A DNA stretch of 64,000 bases, taken from the NCBI GenBank assembly GCA_002633025.1, contig NMRB01000360.1, forward strand, positions 334,216 through 398,215. Reading direction: 5' to 3'. Each line of letters starts with the position of its first letter. Position 1 is the stretch's first letter. A program made the translations under genes and the position numbers. This DNA is from Notospermus geniculatus (lineage: Eukaryota; Nemertea; Pilidiophora; Heteronemertea; Lineidae). The notes below the pieces were generated by a model, which worked only from the letters and a program-made list of their open reading frames with translations, ran no database searches and was not told the origin of the DNA. Positions 43,454 through 55,294 of the stretch are shown piece after piece.

Positions 43454-46400
43454 ATGGCGGCCCCACCGACGGAGACGGCGGCTGGGGCCCGTCCCAAAGA
43501 AAAGTTTCATACTGATACCGGTAGGCTTAATATCTGCATTTTATGTGACAAAGCTAAGGCGAAGGTGGTAAACCTTAAGTACGACAAGGCAGAACACCAC
43601 AAAACTGCTGACATTATTAGCAGAATATTTCATTTGAACGAGCACTTTGTCGACATTGACCAACCGGTAGGAATGCACACTGCTGAGTGTGCATTCAGTG
43701 ACACTGAGCCTGAGGCGGAGCAGAAGGTCGACCAGAATTTGAGATTGAGGTTGAGTGATGTCTTTTTCAATAATGTCTATGACCTCCCAGGTTTATTTGT
43801 ATGCGAGCGATGTCACAAAGAGATGGCGTGCCTGGAGAGCAAACAAAACTGCCTGATAAAGCATTTGATGAAGAGATACGAGCGCCGTGTGTAACGTTTA
43901 GGCCTAGGCCTATAGGCCAACGCAGGCCGACATTAGGACGAGGAGGAATATCGAGCCAGCAAAGCACAAGGCCTACCATGATGACTACTAGGCCTAGGCC
44001 TACGGATGTTGGTTTTCCTACTACCAAGAATACTTCCAGTGGGCAAAGAGCTAAAATGAGTACGATCCCAACTGCTGCCATCTTCCCCCCTTCCAAAATG
44101 ACCGTCGAGCCCGCTGCAGAGAAAGTTCAAGGTAAGCATGGTAAGATGAGGTCATTGTGTCAGATAACACAATCATCAATCATCAATTCAATTTTGTGGC
44201 CCTTTTTATTCCTTCACATTCTGATTACAGGTTATGTCAGAGATGAAGAGCCACAACCGGTACGTGATTCACCCCCTTTGTTGGAGCTGGAAAATGAGGG
44301 TTTTGAGGATGTTCCAGGTTCGATATCTAGTCCTGCTGGGCCTTCGTATGCAGCTGGTGGTAAGCGTCCAAAGGATACTCCGATCAGTGGACAGTTGGAC
44401 AGAAAAAAGCGGATGCGTGTTGTGGATTTTGTGATTGCTTCAGTTGAAAAACTTAAGTTGAGCAGTGTTGAAAAAGATGGAGTGAGGACTGTGAAAAAGA
44501 AACTATCATTTAACCAAGATGACCACAATTACTCCAAGCAAATATTGAGTACTAATTCCACGGAAACCGGTGAGATGGGCAAGGATGTACTGAAGGCAGT
44601 CGATGCCCATATTGAGCAGGCAAAGCAACTTCTCCACCATTCTGTTCATTCTCCTAGCCATTTACCTGCCATGGACTTGAAACTGTTGGAAAAAAATCCA
44701 AGGGAATCTGTGCTCGGTTTCTTTTCCTCTTCTGTTTTGAAACGGGAAGCAGAGTTGGTCATACTTGCGAATGTTGTCCAAGCCATGATGGATTTCATCA
44801 AAACCCCATCCATATTAAAGACATTAAAGGATACAGAGTACCTTATGCAGGAGGATGTCTTCAGCAGAGTATTCCTTTCCATGAATGAGGACATGCCATT
44901 CCTAACAGAAGTTCTGTGCTCGCTTACTTCCCTGAAGGAGCCTTCACATCAGCGAATTGCTACTGTCGCCACCATAATTTCTATGTTAGGGCATAGTCTG
45001 GACAATAAAGCCTCTGTGATTCAACATGTTATGTCTTCCCTTGCAATCAGTGGACATGCCAGTTCAAAGTTGTGGTCACAGTTGAATTATGTCCACATTA
45101 CACTATCAGCGGGAAGAAAAATTTCAATACAGGAAATATATGCTCAATTTGCAGAAAACAGTCTCATTGATGCCATCAAAGGCAGCAAATTTTGGAAAAT
45201 TAATGGAGACAATTTGGACCTTTATGTCAAAACAAAAGAAGTAAGATTGAATCAAAGCAACCTTGACCTTCATTATTTTGCATCAGATTGGACTGCAGAC
45301 AGGGTGGGCGAAGTTACTGAGGAAATTCTGAACCATTTCAACAGCAGTGGCCGACAGCCTACTGACGAAGACATTTGTTCAAAGGACTTCTTAGTTTCCG
45401 CAGAGGAATTCCAGCTTTTCAGAAACTCCTTGAAAGTTCTGTTGGGTAGAATACTTACCAAGGACTTCAGTTGCTTCAAATGGATGGAAAAAATCCTGCC
45501 AGAACATATTCCACATGCAATGGCCGAAATAATGAAAAAGAAGTCCAATTCATTCATCCTGCCACTCCAATTGAAAAATGAACAGAAGTATGAAGATTGT
45601 TTCGATATTATGGATACCTACGAAGAGACAGTTTACCGGCTGTACCGGAAAGCTGGCATAGGTGTGTTGAAGTTACTATTTGATCATTATGTTTTGAATG
45701 TGATTTTGTCAGTAATTTGAAATAAATAGGAGACTAAATGGATCACTAACTTGTGCAGGTGCCAAAATGTTGATGAGCAAGAGTAGAAAGTTGCTCATCA
45801 GTACAGTTGACGTGGTTGAAGGAGAACTAATTCCAAAGACGTCTGAGATGACCCCCATAAAATGCCATAAAACAGTGTCATTCTCAATCCACTAATTCCA
45901 AGAGCCGTTGTGGTTGTAGAACCATGAAAATGTCACCGATTTTGATTTTGGAAAGAAAAATATTTGGTCATAGGATTCGAACTTGAGCCCTAGGTTCAAG
46001 CATGTGCTTATACATGTATACTTACTTTGTATGTCCTTTTTCAGCTGGTGAGCTCGACAGATTAGAAGTTCCTGTGGGGGGAGATCAACTCACAGTTAGG
46101 CGTTTTGAAGGTGCAAAGTCTCTGAGAGCTGGTGCTCATCTTGCAAAGGAGCGATTTGAGAACTTGATCCCAGTTATTGAACTGTTCCACACCATTATGG
46201 ACTACCTTGAGGTGAGTGCTAATTCTGTATAGGGCCCAGTACTATTACTTGTATCCATATTCTTCATTATTCTGCTTCGTGCCAGACAGTTTTTGATGAA
46301 GTGGTAGCTGGGCTGAGCTAGTTGGCTCCCAGATTAATATCTATCTAATAAGGGCTTAGTAATTTATTGTTTTTTTTACATAGATTTGCTGTGGTTCCTG

Positions 46401-48238
46401 TACTGTAACTCCCCAGTATGTAAATTGGATCCACTTTCAAACCCCCACTGAATTTGCTCAAAAGGCCCTTTCAGACATGAGAAAAGTATAATATATTTGT
46501 TTGTATTTTCAGAAAATGTATAAGAGATTTCTTAACCTTAAGGCTGTTGGAGATAAAGGAACAGCAGCACACCTGAAAGCCCTTCTTCAGAGAACCAGCA
46601 TCAATGGGAAAGTTAAGAGTCGGTATGATGCCCACCTGGATTTCTTCCTCACCATTGGTAGATGTTATTTTCGAGAATTCGTGTGTGAACATTTTGATAT
46701 GGAGAACAGTCAATCAGTGCCAAAAAGTGGAGTTTTGCCAGAAAACATTGATAGAATGCATCGGGCAAAGCGATCAAAACTGTTCGATGCCATCATTGAC
46801 CCGATATTGGATGGGCTCTTGATCAAGTTTGATCAAAACACAAAGGTGGGTACGGGGGGGTACATTTGTGGGACATTACATCATCATTACAAAATTAATA
46901 CCTACCAGTAAATGTGAAATAGCCATCATGACGTTCATTTCAAAATCTATGATATTCCTCAGCATTGTGTTATATTTTAATTAAGATAGCCAAGTATGAA
47001 CCACTGGCTAGAAAAATAATACAAACATTCTGGTTTGCTACCTGGGAAGTTAAGTTGATCTGAATTATCTAATGGCCATCTTCATGACACAACCAATTAC
47101 ATCTCATTCAATATTGTATTGACATTGCAGAAACCAGCAGCAGACCAGCTCGTAACACTGGACATTCTTGTGAAAGACTCCACAAGCCAAGTGAAGGTCC
47201 CACTGACAGGGGAACTCATCACTGTTGTCTTCAGGATTGATGGAATAGCTATTCCTGTGTCGTTAGTTTTCAAGAACGTTGGTCTGGCATGGACAGCATA
47301 CACTGTCAATCTGCCTTCGGGTACAAACTTTGAACTCAAGATAAAACGCTCGTTGACAATAGAGGATGAACCAGATGATCTCAACAATTATACCATGCAA
47401 TTTCTTCAGTGGTACTTTATCCTTCTAAACTATGAGGACAGTGTGAAGGAGGGTGATACTTTCAGANCTACATAGTAGGCCTAGCCTGCACATCTCATGC
47501 CTACAATTCGTCCCGGCCTTCATTCATTAGGCCTAGCACGCGCTAGCCTACCGGCAACCTCAGCTGAGTTAGCCTAATAAGTTACCTTGGTTACATGTGC
47601 ACTGATGCACTGGCACTGCAGTGCTTATGCAATGCATGCCAAACGAGACCATGACGATGGCATGACGTCGACGAATTCCGCTCTGTATCCATCAAAGAAA
47701 TGAAACAACACACTCAATTAGTGTGTCATTGAATTACATGTCACTCCTTGTTGACAACCATAATGTGAACATTGATCTAAGAAACTAGGCCTACCAAGAA
47801 ACTGCATCCAAATCAGTGAGCCGTGTGAAGTGATTTTCCATGTTTGCATGGTTGTCATGGCAGCCTCCTCCATGTACTCCTCCATTTACGTCACTTCCTG
47901 TTGTTTTATAGGAAGCGTGTATAATACGCTCATGTGGTGCTGTGGATGTGTTGCATAGAATAGTAGAAAATGTGGAATCACAGTTCTCCAAAATCAGGGG
48001 GTCAAGCCATCCAAGGAAATCTTCCAAACAAGACGAGGAATTGATAGAAAAAAATCTAAGAAAACTGAGGCCTTTTCAGAAGAAAACTGGCCGAAAACTT
48101 CACCATTTTCGTAAAATTACAGCCAGTCCATTTTCAGGGTTTGAAAGACAAGCTTTTGAACAGGCTGTAGTGCGGGTAGTGGACAGACTTAAGTATTCTG
48201 TTGCTGATGAAATTGAGGTTGTTGAAAATGACAATTAA
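43454..48238 (+). CDS. DUF6589-type protein, probable transposon-encoded (copy 1, interrupted by an N)
   Basis: Start at 43454 in a strong context (aagATGG). The N-terminus has paired cysteines (CILCDK, CERCHKEMAC), suggesting zinc binding. A Pro/Thr-rich linker is read in another frame; an unresolved intron or a frameshift lies at about 43800-43925. Exons: to 44131, 44231-45661, 46045-46211, 46513-46845, 47131-47466. The DUF6589-like core includes LMEDVF-type VFSRVFLSMNED, DNLDLYVKTKEVR and LDLHYFASDWT. After the N at 47467 the expected next coding part is absent. A final exon follows, with acceptor near 47910, running through VDVLHRIVENVESQ to the stop at 48238. The family assignment is from memory of conserved phrases. 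DUF6589 proteins have no assigned biochemical role that I know of. A second 3' copy is at 54370-55294. Confidence 0.7.
47467..47467. other. Single N (assembly join) inside the DUF6589 gene
   Basis: Copy 2 continues here with GTAAATGTTCTCCTG (54516). Copy 1 instead jumps to unrelated AGGCCTA-rich sequence, so about 370 bp of coding sequence is missing. Confidence 0.75.
47470..47824. other. Foreign insert between DUF6589 exons
   Basis: Sequence with no counterpart in copy 2; rich in TAGGCCTA-type words. No gene. Confidence 0.5.
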
Positions 48239-48795
48239 GTGCATCAAAATGGTTACAGTGGATGGTTGGTGTTTACCACCATTGATACATAATAAGAGTC
48301 ATATAGTTTACGAATTTTTGGCTAACAGGGGCTTCTTCAGGCACGTTTGAAACGTACATTTTGAAAGTGTCTAAAGGAGGCCCTGGTGGTCGAAAATTCA
48401 TAAACCATGTGACTTCTATTTAGCATTGATATTTTGTGTCATATCGGTTGGTTGGGAGTTGTTGTTTTGATATCTGTTTGTTGTCACTTCGTGGTGACAT
48501 GTTAATCTGTCAGTTGGCCAGATGTGCAGATTTTCCATTCACAAGAGATAACGAGAGAACATGTCACCTCTCCACTTCTCAGGGAATGTGAAATGGGGCC
48601 ACCCAGTGTACCGGTAATGTGAAATCAGGGAAATCGACAGTTTTCTGTTTCATGGTGGTGTCGCATTCTTTGCACCAGTGTATTGTGATACATGTATTTG
48701 AATTTAGCCCTACTTGATTATGAAAAATTAGAGTGCAATGATACAGTGTAGGTAAAAACAATCAACACCTTTCCCATCCCCAGGCCTTGTCTTTT
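47825..48795. repeat. ~970-bp segment duplicated at 54889-55880
   Basis: It covers the last DUF6589 exon and about 550 bp of 3' flank. It is almost identical to 54889-55880, then diverges sharply: copy 1 leads to the helicase, copy 2 to a terminal repeat. Confidence 0.9.
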
Positions 48796-48895
48796 AAGGC
48801 TATAACCTTTGGGCTTCTTGTGAATGATACATTTTGTATTGTGAGGAACCCAAAGGAAAAAGTTCGCCTTAAACGACAAGTCCTGCCTATCATTA
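48783..48895. terminator. Imperfect hairpin between convergent DUF6589 and helicase genes
   Basis: AGGCCTTGTCTTTTAAGGC...CCTTTGGGCTTCTT faces GGAACCCAAAGGAAAAAG...GCCTTAAACGACAAGTCCT in inverted order. It lies between the two 3' ends and could serve as a shared 3'-end or insulating structure. This role is inferred. Confidence 0.45.
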
Positions 48896-49059
48896 CGTCT
48901 TGCTATTGAGCGGGGAACTGGATGTTCAGCTGAGTAACTGGTACAAACTCATCCCATGAAGATGTCAGATATCCAAAGTATTTACTTTGCAGAAAACAAG
49001 ATGCATCATTTTTTTGTTTCGAACATCATAAGTGGCCATTTATGAGTTCAGAAGTGATG

Positions 49060-51315
49060 AAAAAAAGGTGGTGGGTGTTGACATTGATTATATACATACA
49101 TATGACAAAACGTGATTCCTCAGATATGTTCTTTTGATTACAGAAGCAGTTTTCACTGGCAAACGGACATTTGACAAAGACAGCAGCATTTTTCTGCTGG
49201 TCCACTGTACAAAATATTTTCAAATCCAAAGAAATTAACCAAGGCTTGCCTTAAACAGGATTTAGATTTGCAGAAGGCTCTCATTTCTTCAGTCATGCCT
49301 TTTCGATTTGGGGCGATGTCTGACATATTATAATATAGAGTAGCTGATGCTTGCTGACCACCTACCAGCACGGCCTATTTCCTGAAAATACTGTTGAAGG
49401 GTTGTGGGGGGCCTGAAGTGAATAACACGTACAATTGATGGTGCGTTGAGTCCCATCCCAAGGGCCACAGTTGCTAAAATCAGACGAACCACTGGATTGT
49501 TTTTTTCTCAATTCACTTATGATCAGGTGTTTCATTCTCTTGGTGTACCTAGAATGATACATTCCAAAAATGCGGTTTTCTGGTATTATATTGGCTCATT
49601 TCCAATATACTGTGCATCACCCAACTTTTTTTCAAGGTACCTGTAACAATAACCTAACAGTTCTAGATTATCAACATAGATTATTGTCAATGGAAAGTTT
49701 TCCATTTTCTCCTGTAGTTCTTCACAGTACGGCCCAATGAGAGCATCATATTTCTCTATTTTCCGGATATTTGGCAATCTTTTCTGAATATCCAGATATA
49801 TGTTGGTTCTGTCTGGATTTGCTTTGACTATCACTGGTGTGGATGTCATATTTAACTTTTTTGCAATCCTTTTGATTCCATCATCTGTTGCTGTTGCCGT
49901 TAGTGCAATTTGCTTTGCTTCAAGGAAGAGAGTATGAAGCTCACCTATCCTCTTGAATTTTGGACGGAATTCCTCACCCCTGAAATATTAGTTCTTGTTA
50001 TAGTATTTATTTGGTTAAATTATTAGATCACCTGTGAATATTTTGCTCATTTCCAAAGGTCTCAGTACCAGATGAGAAAGTCAGTGGTTTGGTAGCTAAA
50101 ATTGGCCTTTGATAGCCAGAGGAATGGAAATTTGCACCAGACTGCATGTGACCATTTCTTTACCAGACCCCTCATGCAAAATCTACAGCTTGTGTGACCT
50201 GATAATACTAGTCAATTATTGGTAATAAAGCTTTGGGAATCAGCCTGGGTAACATATTATTATTAGCAAGAATATATTGCCCAAGAATAGAGTCTGTTCT
50301 AGAGTTTCAGATTCAGGTTACAGAAAATAGAACTGTGTGCCCATCTTCTTGCGTATCCTTGGGTAACACATTATGATCTTGGTTATTGTACGTTAATCAA
50401 TGTTATGCTCAATCTACCTGACATATTTTGCATTTTTATTGAACACTGCTGACTGACTGCCACTGCATACATGATTGATATTTTACGATTTACTTGTAAT
50501 GTTTATATATTAATCAGTAATAAAGTTGATTTATAGTTAATAATATACCGGTATTTATTTAATTTCTCAAATTTATTGTTTGTAGATGTTGCATTGATTT
50601 AAAACAGTTGCTGGCCATCTCACAGCACATCACCTTTGGAAGGTCCTTTTGGTATTTATTACCTACCATTCTGCTATCATATGTACTTCATCAATGGCAA
50701 CACATTTGACCATCTCCATGTAGACATCTGATGCAAACATTTCTCGGATAGTTTTGGTTGTCAGGGTTTCTGGGTGTGCATAGATAAGAGGATATTGGCC
50801 TTCCTGCAATGCTTCGAAGTCGACCTTTTTGGAAAGCAGCACAGGTTTCTCATTAGATGGATCATCATCATCCTCATCCTGCCTTGCTCCACTCTCTTCT
50901 TCACCATCACCAGGCTCTGTAGTGGGGTTCAGTTGGTAAGTATTTGCTGCATCTCCTTCAACATTTAAGAAACAGGCACGTACACCAACCTCAGCCAAAC
51001 CCGACCTGATCTTCCATCAGTGAATTCAGAGGGGATACTACAATGCATATGAATGGTTTAGCACCCCCCATATTTGTGTTGCAGCATCCATGGCACCAGC
51101 TGGAAAATAATGCTCTTTCCAAAACCCATTGGCAAAATGCCAATACAGTTTTCTCTGTTAAAGACTGCTTTCAATAGAGTTAGCTGTTCGTCTTTTAACT
51201 CATAATTTATCCCGAATTTTCTTTTTGCAAATGAAATAGCTTCCTGGAATTGGTCCATCCCAGGTACCGTACCCTGAGCAAAAACCAGGAAACTAGGGAG
51301 TGTGCTCGTTGACAC
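49060..51315 (-). pseudogene. RecQ-like DNA helicase, frameshifted
   Basis: RecQ motifs in order on the minus strand: YELKDEQLTLLKAV (motif 0), ILPMGFGKSIIFQ (Walker A, about 51115-51150), VVSPLNSLMEDQV (Ia), AIDEVHMIAEW (DEVH box, about 50665-50700), donor GTAGGT. The exon from 49980 follows with FRPKFKRIGEL, IALTATATDD (III) and PLTIIYVDN. Then LILATVALGMGLNAPSIV (V) and QEIGRAGR (VI, about 49375). Last, a Cys cluster (KSKSCLRQALVNFFGFE, KCCCLCQ) like the RecQ zinc subdomain. At least four frame changes are needed: two in G runs near 51063 and 51000, one near 49495, one just after motif VI. RecQ enzymes unwind DNA 3'-5'; here it pairs with the DUF6589 gene tail to tail. Confidence 0.85.
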
Positions 51316-52396
51316 TAGACAGTGACAGTTCTAGCCCACGTGTGCTGGTGATCATGGTTGTTTACATGTATAGGCTACCGGTACTGTTGTTTTGATACGA
51401 TTAAGCATGTCAAGTACCGAACTCATTTCGATTTGGCCTAATTGTCTTACCTACCTGCCTAAAAGCATGTTTAATATCGTCTGTATTGTTTAGTATCTCT
51501 CGGTTATATTTTTGGAAAATATATCGCTGAAATTTATTAGAATTATCTGATTCCTATTTCACATCGCGCATGTACCTACTTTGCGTGTCCACTAGTGTAG
51601 TGATGGGACCGGCCTCATCACAAATCCATCCGCGTGGCTGATTTTTCAAGATGGTGACCTAGCAACGTTGGCAGTGTTAAAATTTTCGTCCAATTATCAA
51701 AAAATTTCAACGCTGTCGTGGAGTATGCGTCGAAATAGGAGCCATTCCGTATTTTTGAATGCTTTTTTTCGGTGGATCCGCTTCAGCCTCGTTCCCTGTC
51801 ATCGCACACCTGCGGAACTCACAAGGTGGGATTCTCGTCTGCTGTGTAAGGAGAGTGCCTCTCCATATATCGCGAGGTCTCGCAGCGAGGGCGACGGGAT
51901 TCAGGCTGGGTCTGCTTCAACGTCTTGTAATTGTTCTTCCGACTCTCACGACGAGTTTGCGATTCGTTCGCGACTGCCACTCATAAACCATCGCAAACAG
52001 ACCGTAAACTCGTCATAAAGTCGGTGGATCACCCGCATTTACGCGGCAGCTCAACATGGCAGTGTGTGATGTCGTCATCAGAACCGACGTGGAAAAGAAA
52101 ATTCAAAGTTATCAAGTCGGCAATAAAACCAAATCAAACTTAGCATTTTCGGATCCAAAGGAATAAGCCCATGACACTCCTGGTATCGGTCGCGATGTTT
52201 TTAATGAACATCGACCAACATCCGACGCGAGTGGCAAAAGAGACTATAGATAACAACACTCGCCTGGCCTTAGCTGCATTATACAATAAGAGAAGAATTG
52301 TCACTTAGTTACCTTTGGAACCCGCCTGTCCACCGGTGTTCTTTTAGCAATTCTGATGATCACGTGACTCGATAGTCTCTCTTGTCTAAATGATTC
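51316..52396. other. 5' flank of the helicase; nothing recognised
   Basis: Several short overlapping ORFs without domains. CAGGGTACCGTACCCTG near 51262-51278, just inside the helicase 5' end, is a palindrome. No terminal repeat could be identified. Confidence 0.35.
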
Positions 52397-53365
52397 TTGA
52401 AGGAGCCAGCGAGGATTAAGTTTGAACTTGGAAAGGTGATCCCTTTCCGACCACCGCTGATGATAGCCAAGTATGATGTATGGTTCCGGGACCGTGCATC
52501 GGGGAAGATAGTACAGATTCAAAGGTCAAAGGAAACGCCCTTTACGAATGTTATTGTGTATGCTTCCAAAAGTGGCTTCGTTGGAATAGAGTACAAGAGG
52601 TCTTTCTACAAAAAACTCACAGGTTGTGAGGGATCTATTTACTTGGGTTACTTGGTGTTTTTTATTTCTATCCAACGGAAACAAACCTATGTAGTGTATG
52701 ACGTTAAAAGGGGGACATTTGAAGGGAACGTCATCATACCTAACACAAATAAATGCCTTTCCCGGGGAATAGAGTTCAAAGTACATATAGGATATGAGGG
52801 GAAAGTCGTCGTGTCTTGCCTTAAAAGTTTCATCAGCGCCACCATTTATGACATCAATTTGTCGAACGAAACCGGTCGAGTTCATTTTGTCCTTAAAAAT
52901 GGAATCTTCATCCTTTTGACCTGCCGACCGCAAGTTATCACCAGGGATGTTTATAGTTTTGATGGAAGATACCTCCTTGCCTATCTTCTCATTGATAATT
53001 ATCGGCTCACAAAATATTCGCCGAGGCAATTCCTGAGGTACTGGCGTGGTGGTCGTGTCGATATAAATTTCAGTTCGTTTTTCAATATGTTGTTCGTGAT
53101 TTGTGTTCCGAGGCTTATTGCTACCGGAATTACACGTATTTTTCACCCTAAGGACGGTCTCGTAAAAAAGGGCGCTGGAAGAAACTCGTTTACAGAGAAA
53201 ATTGCGAACTTTTACCCGAGTATCAACGATGGGGTTTCGACTCATTACTTATTCAACCCCACCGATGGTGCATTGTTTCATATCAAACGCTCTCCAAGGA
53301 CGGCTCCAGGCATACGAGAGCATTTCGTTTCAGTTGAAGTTTACGATCGTGTGGATGAGACTTAA
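52397..53365 (+). CDS. Hypothetical protein, 322 codons, single exon
   Basis: A long uninterrupted frame from ATG 52397 to TAA 53365. The product is basic with many alternating hydrophobic strands (GYLVFFISIQ, KQTYVVYDVKRGTF), which suggests a beta-rich fold. No family recognised and no signal peptide. The opposite strand is open for 239 codons (52526-53245), so either strand might be the coding one; I prefer + for its length. It sits between the helicase and the terminal-repeat hairpin and might belong to the same mobile element or be an unrelated gene. Confidence 0.4.
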   Translation: MKEPARIKFELGKVIPFRPPLMIAKYDVWFRDRASGKIVQIQRSKETPFTNVIVYASKSGFVGIEYKRSFYKKLTGCEGSIYLGYLVFFISIQRKQTYVVYDVKRGTFEGNVIIPNTNKCLSRGIEFKVHIGYEGKVVVSCLKSFISATIYDINLSNETGRVHFVLKNGIFILLTCRPQVITRDVYSFDGRYLLAYLLIDNYRLTKYSPRQFLRYWRGGRVDINFSSFFNMLFVICVPRLIATGITRIFHPKDGLVKKGAGRNSFTEKIANFYPSINDGVSTHYLFNPTDGALFHIKRSPRTAPGIREHFVSVEVYDRVDET

Positions 53366-54206
53366 ATGCTGATGTCACAAACTCACTATAGATGAGATTA
53401 AACTTCGTAATTAGGTCATTGCCATGGATAATTCGCGCATGCGCATTTTGCCGTTTTCCTTGGTCCAAGCCGGAAGTCGATGTTTTAATGGCTTTCAACC
53501 AAGGATTTGTCGGTGGGTCGCACATTTTGCCGTTTTCTGTGGGCTTTTCGCCCAGCTTTCTGTTTATAAGTGTGTGGGTCCTCGAGATAATCACCTGGTG
53601 CTCCTGAAAATCGTTACCATCATGAAAATCGGGTGAGATTTACAGAAACATTTTCCCAGGTTTGGTCTCCGAATGGACAAAAATGGCGATGCACGTGGCC
53701 GGTCGATCGCGAATTCACCCCATTCTTCGCTCAAACTTTGGGAAACCAGCGGGGAAACCAGTGATTTTTCCGTTCCTCAGACCCGTTCACATAGTAATTA
53801 AGGGCTCCCCTGCAGAAATATCGAAGAGAACCACCAAAAATGCTGCCGATTGCCGGAATCCTTCGTTGAAACCAATGTAAACACACCAGCCTCTGCGTTG
53901 TCAAGGAAAATGGCTACTGCGCATGTGCGGGTTGCCAAGAAATCGCCATGACGTCATAAACGACGACATAATTTGAATGATCTATATACATATATACATT
54001 GATCATATAAAACGATAAGTCGCCTACGCTCACACGACGTGACGTGACCTGACGCTCTCGGAGGACGAGATGGAACTGCCCACTGGGCGAGGCGTGCTCC
54101 AATTTATAACCGTTGCCGTGAGCAACCTCGTCCCCTTGAGCAGGAGCCAACCTGGTTCTCCGTTAACAAAACATACACTACATACTAGTAGCACTTCTTG
54201 CTACAT
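53366..54206. other. Intergenic, nothing recognised
   Basis: Short ORFs in several frames without domains. Confidence 0.35.
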
Positions 54207-54329
54207 TAGTGAGGTTTCGCAACCGCCCGGTTAGGCCATACAACAACGTTTATCTATTGTGTGGGTATACCCAAACAATAGATAAACGTCGTCGTATGGC
54301 CTAACCGGGCGCTTGCGAAACCTCCCTAA
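54207..54329. mobile_element. Palindrome of two terminal-repeat copies
   Basis: The left half begins TAGTGAGGTTTCGCAACCGC and the right half ends GCGCTTGCGAAACCTCCCTA. Both contain GTTTATCTATTG / CAATAGATAAAC. It is a head-to-head pair of the sequence found at 55881-55942. Confidence 0.8.
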
Positions 54330-54369
54330 TATTATGCCCTACGACGACGTTTATCTATTGTGTGGGCAT

Positions 54370-55294
54370 ACCCAAACTTTGAATTCAAGATAAAACGCTC
54401 TTTGACAATCGAGGATGAACCAGATGATCTCAACAATTATACCATGCAATTTCTTTAGTGGTACTTTATCCTTCTGAACTATGAGGACAGTGTGAAGGAG
54501 TGTGATACTTTCAGAGTAAATGTTCTCCTGAAAATGATGATTCCGTATTTCTATTCACACTCACCTCTGTCTAAGTACTTTGTTGAATGTATCAATTACA
54601 TAATGAAGACGGAGCTGCAACTGAAGCCAGAAACAGCTGTACGTGTCAGGGCCTTATCTTTTGTAAATCTTCGAGGTGGTGCTGGCAGAAACGTTGCAAT
54701 GGACATGAGCAAGGAGATGCAAGTGCGCATGTTAAAGGAACAGATTCGGAGTCTTGGTGCTCACAAGACTGACAAGGCTATACACGCTTCCTATAATTGT
54801 GCTGCCCCCTTTTAATAGATTTCGAATCAACAGGAAGTGACGTAAATGGAGGATTTGCTGCTGCTGATCATGATCATGGACGTAAGTGATTTTCCATGTT
54901 TGCATGGTTGTCATGGCAGCCTCCTCCATGTACTCCTCCATTTACGTCACTTCCTGTTGTTTTATAGGAAGCGTGTATAATACGCTCATGTGGTGCTGTG
55001 GATGTGTTGCATAGAATAGTAGAAAATGTGGAATCACAGTTCTCCAAAATCAGGGGGTCAAGCCATCCAAGGAAATCTTCCAAACAAGACGAGGAATTGA
55101 TAGAAAAAAATCTAAGAAAACTGAGGCCTTTTCAGAAGAAAACTGGCCGAAAACTTCACCATTTTCGTAAAATTACAGCCAGTCCATTTTCAGGGTTTGA
55201 AAGACAAGCTTTTGAACAGGCTGTAGTGCGGGTAGTGGACAGACTTAAGTATTCTGTTGCTGATGAAATTGAGGTTGTTGAAAATGACAATTAA
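54370..55294 (+). pseudogene. DUF6589-type protein, 3' fragment (copy 2)
   Basis: It starts in the middle of the exon that ends copy 1 (KIKRSLTIEDEPDDLNN) and continues with the part missing there (VNVLLKMMIPYFYSHSPLSK, RALSFVNLRGGAGRNVAMDM). The final exon ends at 55294. One in-frame TAG (CTTTAG where copy 1 has CTTCAG, near 54460) breaks the frame. Near 54777-54985 a partial inverted duplication (ACGCTTCCTATAA / TTATAGGAAGCGT) disturbs the last intron. Confidence 0.8.

Noticed and set aside
52526-53245. 239-codon minus-strand ORF
   Set aside because: Lies wholly inside the longer 322-codon + ORF; kept only as an alternative reading.
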